DNA of 5,904 nucleotides, from the NCBI GenBank assembly GCA_030706065.1, contig JAUZPH010000249.1, positions 1-5,904 of the forward strand, in the 5' to 3' direction. Within the stretch, counting starts at the first letter, position 1. Every line of letters begins with the position of its first letter. This document shows positions 1 through 5,229 of this stretch, piece by piece. The notes beneath the pieces were generated by a model. That model saw only the letters and a program-made list of their open reading frames with translations, did not search any database and had not been told where the DNA came from. This DNA comes from Bacillota bacterium. GTDB taxonomy: Bacteria; Bacillota; Clostridia; Clostridiales; Clostridiaceae. A program made the position numbers and the translations under genes.

Positions 1-984
1 CATTCTCAATTGCTTTTTACCCAAGATTGCCAAATACTCTCCTAAGGTATTATTATATGTATCCGGCATATAGGCTATACTCACATTTTCAATGGTTTTA
101 TCATAAAGGGTCATAGTTACAAATTTCAGGTGCAGCCTTTCTCTCTCAAAACCCTCAAACTCGGCATCATTGATGGCTCTTGTCAGCTCTCTTGCCCTGT
201 CCGGCCTAAAATTGAAGAAGATAACCGAATCATTATTTTTTAATACCGCCCTTGGAACGCCGTTTTCAGCTATAACAGTGGGAAGTACAAACTCGTCGGT
301 CTTATTATCGTTATAGGACCTCTCGATTGCACTGATGGAACTGTCAGCGGACTCTCCTTTACCGGTTACCACTGCGTCATAGGCAAGTTTGACCCTTTCC
401 CACCTCTTATCCCTGTCCATGGCGTAGTACCTGCCGGAAATACTGGCAATCTTTCCTATGCCTATATCCTGCAGATATTCCTCCATCTCCGTTAGAAAAT
501 CCTTCCCCGAGGTTGGAGGTGTATCCCTTCCATCCATAAAAGCGTGAAGATAAACCCTGGACAGTCCCTTATTTTTTGCCAACCTGAATAGTGCCTTTAC
601 ATGGTCAATATGAGAATGTACGCCTCCATCGGATAAGAGCCCGAGAAGATGAAGAGAGGAATTATTCTTCAGAGCCATATCCACAGCGTAGTTTAAGGCT
701 TCATTATTAAAAAAATCCCCGTCTTCTATCTGTTTTGTTATCCTTGTGAGCTCCTGATAGATTATTCTTCCGGCTCCTATATTCAGATGCCCGACCTCCG
801 AGTTGCCCATCTGACCTCCGGGAAGCCCCACTTCCATCCCGCTGGCGCTTAATTGAGTATAGGGATACTTAAGTCTATATTCGTCATAATTGGGTTTCTT
901 CGCAGCCATTACTGCATTTCCATCAACCTTATCCGTAATTCCGAATCCATCCAATATCATTAACACCACAGGCTTTTTACCCAT
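1..984 (-). CDS. gpmI: 2,3-bisphosphoglycerate-independent phosphoglycerate mutase, copy B (3' end outside window)
   Basis: Interconverts 3-phosphoglycerate and 2-phosphoglycerate in the cytoplasm (glycolysis/gluconeogenesis); this family is a Mn-dependent enzyme of the alkaline phosphatase superfamily. The frame is open from ATG at 984 to the window edge: 328 codons, beginning MGKKPVVLMILDGFG. Visible family residues are Asp12, the catalytic Ser62 in GQMGNSEVGH, His123 in GGVHSHIDH, Arg153-Asp154 in MDGRDTPP, Arg185, Arg191, and Arg260/Arg263 in NFRPDRAR. The last third, with the second metal-binding set, is cut off by the edge, not by a stop. It aligns without gaps to the copy at 3510-5039, about 251 of 328 residues identical. 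GGAGGAG at 989-995 fixes the start. It lies 193 bases downstream of pgk and has its own promoter-like sequence. Arginine codons are mainly AGG (about 13 AGG to 6 AGA), unlike copy A. It appears functional as far as it can be seen. Confidence 0.96.
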   Translation of the reverse strand, partial: MGKKPVVLMILDGFGITDKVDGNAVMAAKKPNYDEYRLKYPYTQLSASGMEVGLPGGQMGNSEVGHLNIGAGRIIYQELTRITKQIEDGDFFNNEALNYAVDMALKNNSSLHLLGLLSDGGVHSHIDHVKALFRLAKNKGLSRVYLHAFMDGRDTPPTSGKDFLTEMEEYLQDIGIGKIASISGRYYAMDRDKRWERVKLAYDAVVTGKGESADSSISAIERSYNDNKTDEFVLPTVIAENGVPRAVLKNNDSVIFFNFRPDRARELTRAINDAEFEGFERERLHLKFVTMTLYDKTIENVSIAYMPDTYNNTLGEYLAILGKKQLRM

Positions 985-1005
985 AATTCTCCTCCATTTA
1001 TAACA

Positions 1006-1021
1006 AATCACAAAAGTGATT
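1006..1021 (-). promoter_or_regulatory. Short hairpin in the gpmI B leader
   Basis: AATCAC-TTTT-GTGATT on the transcribed strand is a perfect 6-bp stem with a 4-base loop, ending about 10 bases before the GGAGGAG ribosome binding site. It could act in translation initiation or mRNA stability. It is also short enough to be chance in A/T-rich DNA. Confidence 0.35.
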
Positions 1022-1033
1022 CATAATCCATAT

Positions 1034-1056
1034 TAATTGATAACCATTGTCAATTA
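1034..1056. promoter_or_regulatory. Operator-like dyad over the gpmI B start point
   Basis: TAATTGA, nine bases, TCAATTA: perfect 7-base arms, with some further symmetry inside (TTGATAA against TTGACAA). It overlaps the downstream edge of the -10 box at 1058-1063 and the expected transcription start near 1051, where a repressor would block transcription. The regulator is unknown. The same dyad would be a hairpin at the very 5' end of the RNA. Confidence 0.4.
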
Positions 1057-1057
1057 T

Positions 1058-1086
1058 ATTATACTACCATACTTAATTGTGCACAA
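1058..1086 (-). promoter_or_regulatory. Sigma-A-type promoter of gpmI B
   Basis: On the minus strand TTGTGC (1086-1081), a 17-base spacer, and a consensus TATAAT (1063-1058). Transcription would start near 1051, giving a leader of about 66 bases. The perfect -10 and ideal spacing make this the best promoter in the pgk-gpmI B gap. I saw no clear terminator between pgk and this promoter, so gpmI B may be served both by readthrough from pgk and by its own promoter. Confidence 0.6.
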
Positions 1087-1087
1087 T
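1076..1087. promoter_or_regulatory. 12-base perfect palindrome over the gpmI B -35 box
   Basis: ATTGTGCACAAT reads the same on both strands and contains the whole -35 hexamer TTGTGC. Its position suggests a binding site for a dimeric regulator. No family can be assigned from the sequence. Confidence 0.4.
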
Positions 1088-1177
1088 ATATTTCACCATA
1101 TTTTTTCGTGTTATTCTTATCTTCATATACCTAAGATTACGGAAGAGAACACTGATTATTACAAGCGCTGTGCCGTG

Positions 1178-2368
1178 TCATTTATCATTCAAGGCCGCTA
1201 TACCCGGCAATTCCTTTCCCTCCAGGAATTCCAGCGAAGCTCCACCGCCGGTGGATACATGAGTCATCCTGTGACCGAAGCCCAGGCTGTTCACAGCAGC
1301 AGCACTGTCACCACCGCCAATTATGGTTACTGCACCGCTTTCCGCCATGGCTCTTGCAATGGCCCTGGTACCGGATTCGAAATTTTTAAATTCAGCGACA
1401 CCCATGGGCCCATTCCATATTATTGTCTTTGCTTCCTTGATAGCTTCAGTAAAAACCTCTTCTGAAAGGGGGCCTATATCAAGTCCCATGTACCCTTCCG
1501 GAACATTGGCGCTTCCGGTTACATGCCCTTCCACATCTGCATATTCCGCACTTACTCTATGGTCCAACGGCAGCCATAATCTCACCCCAAGCCTATCTGC
1601 CTTTTCAAGCATTTCATGGGCATAATCTATCCGTCCTTCATCAAGGAGGGAACTACCTATGTCATAGCCCCGTGCTTTCAAAAAAGTAAAGGCCATTCCT
1701 CCGCCGATTATCAGCGTATCCACTTTGTTAAGCAAATTATCTATCACCGCTATCTTGTCGATGACCTTTGCTCCGCCAAGTATTGCGCAAAAAGGCCTGG
1801 ACGGGTTCTCCAGCGCCTCTCCCAGGAACTTCAGCTCCTTTTGTATCAGGTAACCGCACACTGATGTACTTACATACTTTGTTACACCTGACGTTGAGCA
1901 GTGGGCTCTGTGAGCGCTGCCAAAGGCATCATTGACAAATATATCCGCTATTGATGCCAGATCTCTTGAAAAGCCGTCTTCGTTTTTCCCTTCCTCCGGC
2001 CTGAACCGTGTATTCTCAAGCAGGATCACATCTCCTTCCTTCATAGCCTCCACCGCTGCTCTTGCATTTGGGCCTACAACCTCAGGGTCTGCGGCAAATA
2101 TTACATCTTTCCCAAGCAGTACGCCAAGCCTCGCGGCAACCGGTGCCAGGGTAAGCTTGGGATCAGGGCCCTTCGCTTTACCCATATGGGAGCATAATAT
2201 TACCTTACCGCCCTTACCCATTAAATATTTTATTGTCGGAAGGGCACCGGTGAGCCTGCTTTCATCGGTGATTGCACCATCCTTCATCGGTACATTGAAA
2301 TCACACCTTACAAGAACTCTCCTGCCGGTTACCTCTATATCCTCTACGGTCTTTTTATTAAATCCCAT
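1178..2368 (-). CDS. pgk: Phosphoglycerate kinase
   Basis: Transfers phosphate from 1,3-bisphosphoglycerate to ADP, the first ATP-forming step of glycolysis, in the cytoplasm. The protein has 396 residues, the usual bacterial length. N-terminal substrate domain: RCDFNVP (Asp23, Asn25), Arg38, SHMGK at 60-64, ENTRFRPEEGKNE with Arg121, NDAFGSAHRAH with Arg154. C-terminal nucleotide domain: LGGAKV with Lys201, IIGGGMAFTFLKA at 220-232, MGLDIGP, WNGPMGV at 318-324, GGGDSAAAV, STGGGASLEFLEGKELPG. Two departures from the usual motifs: Ile203 in KVIDK, where Ser or Ala is normal, and Ala325 in GVAEF, where Phe is normal. Met at 2368 is chosen because GAGAGGGG lies 7 bases upstream; the ATG at 2407 would add 13 unrelated residues. 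Arginine codons lean to AGG with some CGG, like gpmI B. It may be a second pgk; the rest of the genome would decide. Confidence 0.97.
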   Translation of the reverse strand: MGFNKKTVEDIEVTGRRVLVRCDFNVPMKDGAITDESRLTGALPTIKYLMGKGGKVILCSHMGKAKGPDPKLTLAPVAARLGVLLGKDVIFAADPEVVGPNARAAVEAMKEGDVILLENTRFRPEEGKNEDGFSRDLASIADIFVNDAFGSAHRAHCSTSGVTKYVSTSVCGYLIQKELKFLGEALENPSRPFCAILGGAKVIDKIAVIDNLLNKVDTLIIGGGMAFTFLKARGYDIGSSLLDEGRIDYAHEMLEKADRLGVRLWLPLDHRVSAEYADVEGHVTGSANVPEGYMGLDIGPLSEEVFTEAIKEAKTIIWNGPMGVAEFKNFESGTRAIARAMAESGAVTIIGGGDSAAAVNSLGFGHRMTHVSTGGGASLEFLEGKELPGIAALNDK

Positions 2369-2375
2369 AATCAAT

Positions 2376-2383
2376 CCCCTCTC
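2376..2383 (-). promoter_or_regulatory. pgk: Ribosome binding site deciding the pgk start
   Basis: GAGAGGGG on the minus strand with 7 bases to the ATG at 2368. This spacing, and the family's usual N-terminus (MGFNKKTVEDI), rule for this start over the in-frame ATG at 2407. Confidence 0.8.
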
Positions 2384-2392
2384 GCATAACAC

Positions 2393-2407
2393 TTGATATT
2401 CTATCAA
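2393..2407. promoter_or_regulatory. Small dyad upstream of pgk
   Basis: TTGATA-TTC-TATCAA: perfect 6-base arms, about 25 bases upstream of the pgk start codon. It could be an operator or a leader hairpin. The TTGATA half-site also occurs in the dyad at 1034-1056 upstream of gpmI B, with different spacing, so a shared regulator is possible but weakly supported. Confidence 0.3.
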
Positions 2408-2502
2408 CTTAATTTTTTCCTATTGCCGGTATAAAAATACATTTAATTTAGTAACGTAATATATCTACAGATGCGGAAATTTACACCTTAGAATTCGACT
2501 GA

Positions 2503-2530
2503 GAAAACATCGAATCTTCACCGATTTTTC
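2503..2530. repeat. Hairpin 1 with loop AATCTTCAC
   Basis: Stem GAAAA-(C bulge)-ATCG, loop AATCTTCAC (2513-2521), CGAT-TTTTC. Nine pairs with one bulged base at 2508. Its apex matches hairpin 2 at 2556-2597 except for one swapped base pair, so the two are likely copies of one structural unit. Confidence 0.6.
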
Positions 2531-2555
2531 CGTATGTAAAATTTCATCATTTATC

Positions 2556-2597
2556 GCAACAATAAAATATCCAATCTTCACGGATTTTTATTGTTGC
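2556..2597. repeat. Hairpin 2 with loop AATCTTCAC
   Basis: Stem GCAACAATAAAA-(T bulge)-ATCC, loop AATCTTCAC (2573-2581), GGAT-TTTTATTGTTGC. Sixteen pairs, broken only by the bulged base at 2568. Loop and bulge position are the same as in hairpin 1. The pair next to the loop is C-G here and G-C there, so pairing is kept although both bases changed. Confidence 0.65.
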
Positions 2598-2699
2598 TCA
2601 TTCAAAAGAAAATTTACATACAAGGCGATAAATTAAAAAAATAAATTTCCGCATCTATACTGCCAAACCATTAAGAGTCACATGATTTACCTTTGCAGG

Positions 2700-2727
2700 T
2701 TGACAGAAAACTGAAGCACTTCATAAT
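2700..2727 (+). promoter_or_regulatory. Promoter of the CBS-ACT gene
   Basis: Consensus TTGACA (2700-2705), a 16-base spacer and CATAAT (2722-2727). The start near 2734 would give a leader of about 80 bases. A second candidate nearer the gene is TTAACA (2757-2762), 18 bases, TATAAG (2781-2786), giving a leader of about 23 bases. Both may be used. Confidence 0.55.
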
Positions 2728-2815
2728 ATTTTCATAATTCGTTTTTTAGGAATTTATTAACAGGCTGACTTATGGTAATATATAAGTAAGATAAAAATCG
2801 TAATGAGGTGTTAAT

Positions 2816-3436
2816 ATGAGAATTCAAGCGATTATGACTAAAAGGGACAACCTTTCTGTTGTTTCCAGTGACGACTGTTTACAATTGGCTCTGGATAAGA
2901 TGAAGCAGGCTGGCATCAAATCCATTCCTGTGGTAAACAAGAACAAGTTCATCGGTATTATTTTTAAGGACAAAATATTGGAGGCATGCTTAGATTCCAA
3001 TGATTGCGCAAAGGAATTCTCTGAAAGGAAAGTAGAAACTCTGATTGATGAAATCCCGGTTATGCCGGAAAGCAGCAACTTTGAATCGGTAGTAAATACG
3101 CTGAGGGAAAAGGATGCCATGTTCCTGGCTATAACTGATTCGAAGAACAATTTTGTAGGTATCGTTACCCACAAATCCATATTTGATGAATTTACAGATA
3201 TACTTGGCCTTTATAATGGCACGAAATTGACGGTTTTCTTGTATGATATGCCGGGACAGCTGGCGAAGATCAGCCAGGTTTGTGCAAAACATAATGCAAA
3301 TATTCATAATCTTGTAGCCAGTAATCCCAAGAGCAAGCTTGACATAAAGGAAGTAATTGTGAGAGTTGATAATTCCAAAGCCGAGGAAATCAAATCCGAT
3401 CTTGAAAGAGCCGGCTACAGAGTGGATATTGGATAG
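2816..3436 (+). CDS. CBS-CBS-ACT domain protein (AcuB-like)
   Basis: A 206-residue soluble protein with no signal peptide or membrane segment. CBS domain 1 spans about residues 1-59 (IMTKRDNLSVVSSDDCLQLA, then FIGIIFKDKI at 45-54). CBS domain 2 spans about 75-127 (ending FVGIVTHKSI at 113-122). A C-terminal ACT domain spans about 137-206, with the DMPGQL turn at 144-149. Paired CBS domains commonly bind adenine nucleotides and ACT domains bind small ligands such as amino acids, so a ligand-sensing role is likely; the ligands and target are not visible. The domain order resembles Bacillus AcuB, but the acuA and acuC partners are not in this window, so no symbol is given. GAGGTG at 2805-2810 supports the start. 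It is transcribed alone, against all its glycolytic neighbours, and ends in the palindromic terminator 7 bases after the stop. Confidence 0.9.
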   Translation: MRIQAIMTKRDNLSVVSSDDCLQLALDKMKQAGIKSIPVVNKNKFIGIIFKDKILEACLDSNDCAKEFSERKVETLIDEIPVMPESSNFESVVNTLREKDAMFLAITDSKNNFVGIVTHKSIFDEFTDILGLYNGTKLTVFLYDMPGQLAKISQVCAKHNANIHNLVASNPKSKLDIKEVIVRVDNSKAEEIKSDLERAGYRVDIG

Positions 3437-3442
3437 GATGAT

Positions 3443-3478
3443 AATAGAGAGGGCTGCCAATTGGCAGCCCTCTCTATT
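3443..3478. terminator. Perfect-palindrome terminator shared by convergent genes
   Basis: A 36-base exact palindrome centred between 3460 and 3461: up to 16 bp of stem (AATAGAGAGGGCTGCC) around an AATT loop. It lies between the stop of the CBS-ACT gene (3436, +) and that of gpmI A (3510, -). The G/C-rich core with A/T-rich base fits a bidirectional terminator. There is no long T run after it on either strand, so release may rely on stem strength, or it may mainly protect the 3' ends. Confidence 0.8.
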
Positions 3479-3509
3479 CAAAAGGATATCTGTCATATCC
3501 CCTAAAAAT

Positions 3510-5039
3510 TTATTTAACCAATGTCTTTCCTGTCATCTCACCAGGTATTTCAACTCCCATAGCCTGAAGCATTGTTGGAGCAATGTCTGCCAATACTCCG
3601 CCGTCTCTCATTTCTGTTGCGTCCTTTGCAACATAAAGGAAAGGTACCGGGTCGGTAGTATGAGCCGTCATAGGAGTACCGGTGGAGTAATCTATCATCT
3701 GCTCTGCATTTCCATGATCTGCAGTGATGAACACTGTCCCTTCCTTTTCAAGAACCTTGTCCACAATTTTTCCGAGACATACGTCCACTGCTTCGATTGC
3801 AGCCTTTGCCGCCTCGAATATACCGGTGTGTCCAACCATGTCCGGGTTTGCAAAGTTCAAAATCACCATATCATACTCATCGGAATCCAATCTCTTCAGC
3901 ATTTCGTCAGTAACCTCATAAGCGCTCATCTCAGGCTTAAGGTCATAGGTAGCAACCTTTGGGGAAGCTATAAGTGCTCTGTCTTCGCCTTCATTTGGAG
4001 CCTCTACTCCGCCGTTGAAGAAGAAGGTTACATGGGCATACTTTTCTGTTTCAGCAATTCTCAGCTGCTTCTTTCCAAGCTTGCTCACATATTCACCGAG
4101 AGTGTTTGAATAGGACTGTGGCCTGTATGCAACTTCAACATTTTCTATAGTCTTGTCATACTGAGTCATGCATACATAAGTCAGGTTCAAGGTTTCTCTT
4201 TCAAAGCCGTCAAACTTCCTGTCATTTATGGCTCTTGTTATTTCTCTGGCTCTGTCCGGCCTGAAATTGAAGAATATTACGGAATCCCCGTTCTTTATAT
4301 GGGCAGTGGGCTTTCCATCTTCTGAAACAACAGTAGGAAGAACGAATTCATCAGTCTTGTTGTCTGCATAGGATCTCTCCATTGCTTCAACGGCACTGGA
4401 AGCATTTTCGCCTTTTGCATTTACCAACGCGTCATAGGCAAGCTTAACTCTTTCCCATCGGTTGTCTCTATCCATTGCGTAGTATCTTCCGGTAACTGTG
4501 GCAATCTTTCCATTGCCAAGCTCCTTAAGATAATTTTCTATATTCAATATATAATCTTTTCCTGAAGAAGGCGGAGTATCTCTTCCGTCCATAAAGGCAT
4601 GAAGATAAACTCTTGACAAGCCCTTGTCCTTTGCAAGCTTGAAAAGTGCCTTAACATGATCTATATGTGAATGTACTCCTCCATCGGACAGCAGTCCAAG
4701 CAGATGAAGGGAAGTATTATTTTTCAATGCATTATCAATGGCCTTGTTCAATGCTTCATTTTCAAAGAAATCCCCATCCATGACGGCCTTTGTTATTCTT
4801 GTAAGCTCCTGGTATATAATTCTTCCGGCACCAATATTCAGGTGTCCAACTTCCGAATTGCCCATCTGGCCATCTGGAAGCCCTACATCCATACCGCTGG
4901 CTCCCAGCTGTGTATGCGGGTACTCTGCAAAAAATCTGTCATAGTTTGGCTTGTAAGCTGCTCTAACGGCATTGCCGTCTACTTTATCAGTCAGGCCAAA
5001 ACCATCAAGTATCATTAACATTACAGGTTTCTTAGTCAT
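3510..5039 (-). CDS. gpmI: 2,3-bisphosphoglycerate-independent phosphoglycerate mutase, copy A
   Basis: Complete 509-residue enzyme, close to the ~511 of the Bacillus family member, doing the 3-phosphoglycerate/2-phosphoglycerate step. The phosphatase-like domain is split (about 1-76 and 311-509) around the phosphotransferase domain (about 77-310). All expected active-site positions are present: Asp12, Ser62, His123, Arg153-Asp154, Arg185, Arg191, Arg260, Arg263, Lys333 in TEKYAHVTFFFNGG, Asp400 and His404 in NPDMVGH, Asp441-His442 in TADHGN, His460 in TAHTTDP. GGAGG 6 bases upstream fixes the ATG. It follows tpiA by 190 bases on the same strand, with a structured spacer between. Arginine codons are nearly all AGA (three AGG, one CGA), suggesting strong expression. 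This is probably the main glycolytic mutase and the last gene of its operon. Confidence 0.98.
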   Translation of the reverse strand: MTKKPVMLMILDGFGLTDKVDGNAVRAAYKPNYDRFFAEYPHTQLGASGMDVGLPDGQMGNSEVGHLNIGAGRIIYQELTRITKAVMDGDFFENEALNKAIDNALKNNTSLHLLGLLSDGGVHSHIDHVKALFKLAKDKGLSRVYLHAFMDGRDTPPSSGKDYILNIENYLKELGNGKIATVTGRYYAMDRDNRWERVKLAYDALVNAKGENASSAVEAMERSYADNKTDEFVLPTVVSEDGKPTAHIKNGDSVIFFNFRPDRAREITRAINDRKFDGFERETLNLTYVCMTQYDKTIENVEVAYRPQSYSNTLGEYVSKLGKKQLRIAETEKYAHVTFFFNGGVEAPNEGEDRALIASPKVATYDLKPEMSAYEVTDEMLKRLDSDEYDMVILNFANPDMVGHTGIFEAAKAAIEAVDVCLGKIVDKVLEKEGTVFITADHGNAEQMIDYSTGTPMTAHTTDPVPFLYVAKDATEMRDGGVLADIAPTMLQAMGVEIPGEMTGKTLVK

Positions 5040-5093
5040 GTTTGTCCTCCATTTTTCTAATTTTTAAGCCCGGATTTAGTACATCTTAAAACT

Positions 5094-5143
5094 CGTGACA
5101 GGCCGCTATATGGGGTAGTTCTTTAGGGTCGCGGACTGTCACG
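5094..5143 (-). repeat. G/C-rich hairpin in the tpiA-gpmI A spacer
   Basis: CGTGACAG-G-CCGC (5094-5106) pairs with GCGG-A-CTGTCACG (5131-5143): 12 pairs and one G-A mismatch, with a 24-base loop. In the minus-strand transcript it is followed by AGTTTTAAG, only a short T run, so at best a weak or conditional terminator. Confidence 0.6.
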
Positions 5144-5164
5144 TAGAGTACTTATACTTACACC

Positions 5165-5196
5165 AACAATATAACTAGTTAACTAGCTATATTGTT
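5165..5196. repeat. 32-base near-perfect palindrome
   Basis: AACAATATA-A-CTAGTT followed by AACTAG-C-TATATTGTT; the only break in symmetry is the A/C pair (5174/5187). The left arm (CAACAATATAAC, 5164-5175) can instead pair with GTTATATAGTTG (5194-5205) at 11 of 12 positions, so two exclusive structures are possible. Confidence 0.6.
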
Positions 5197-5229
5197 ATAT
5201 AGTTGTCTACTCACCCGGGCTATGTACTT

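Larger units (their letters stand above)
2466..2659. repeat. 194-base element with terminal inverted repeats (MITE-like or structured RNA)
   Basis: The ends are AGATGCGGAAATTTA (2469-2483) and its exact complement TAAATTTCCGCATCT (2642-2656). Extending to TA at each edge gives 18-base arms with one mismatch. Inside are hairpins at 2503-2530 and 2556-2597. Two further complementary pairs also lie inside: 2532-2545 with 2608-2621 (13 of 14 paired) and 2549-2557 with 2625-2633 (9 of 9). No reading frame of note lies inside. Terminal repeats, small size, lack of coding capacity and TA at both edges fit a miniature transposable element with a TA target duplication, as made by IS630/mariner-type transposases. 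The amount of internal pairing also fits a structured RNA. No family recognised. Confidence 0.6.
2369..2815. other. 447-base spacer between the divergent pgk and CBS-ACT genes
   Basis: No coding frame is supported here. From left to right it holds the pgk ribosome binding site, a short dyad at 2393-2407, an A/T-rich stretch, the inverted-repeat element at 2466-2659, and the CBS-ACT promoter region from 2700 on. I found no convincing pgk promoter. A weak TAGAAT (about 2404-2399 on the minus strand) lacks a good -35 box. The inserted-looking element may separate pgk from its original promoter. Confidence 0.8.
5067..5228 (-). other. Structured spacer between tpiA and gpmI A
   Basis: Nearly the whole gap between the tpiA stop and the gpmI A ribosome binding site can pair. 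It holds a hairpin at 5094-5143, a near-perfect palindrome at 5165-5196, and two end-to-end complementary pairs that cross each other: AGCCCGG (5067-5073) with CCGGGCT (5215-5221), and AGTACAT (5078-5084) with ATGTACT (5222-5228). Possible roles are mRNA processing or stability, attenuation of gpmI A, or an inserted small element. It shows no T-box or riboswitch consensus that I recognise. No coding frame. Confidence 0.55.

Noticed and set aside
1..984. gpmI B as a broken gene
   Set aside because: The frame is intact to the edge and aligns gap-free with copy A; it only lacks a stop because the window ends.
1037..1465. Plus-strand open frames opposite pgk (also 1323-1625, 1616-1864, 1932-2396)
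   Set aside because: They lie mostly antisense to a clear, full-length pgk, have no recognisable domains and lack convincing ribosome binding sites.
2177..2188. Lys64 in the pgk motif SHMGK in place of the common SHLGR arginine
   Set aside because: As far as I recall, lysine here is usual in clostridial PGKs, so it is not a sign of lost function.
2369..2407. Extended pgk start at 2407
   Set aside because: The added residues do not fit the family N-terminus, and the strong GAGAGGGG site points to the ATG at 2368.
2503..2597. CRISPR-like repeat from the repeated AATCTTCAC segment
   Set aside because: There are only two copies, each within its own hairpin, without regular repeats and spacers.
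2824..3496. Minus-strand frames opposite the CBS-ACT gene
   Set aside because: The plus-strand frame has domains, a ribosome binding site and a promoter; the reverse frames have none of these.
3366..4109. Long plus-strand frame over the end of the CBS-ACT gene, the terminator and the opposite strand of gpmI A (also 4671-5018)
   Set aside because: It runs through the palindromic terminator and is antisense to gpmI A; the cysteine- and histidine-rich translation resembles no family.
5040..5229. T-box leader or known riboswitch in the tpiA-gpmI A spacer
   Set aside because: No T-box sequence or other riboswitch core that I know could be found; reported only as unexplained structure.
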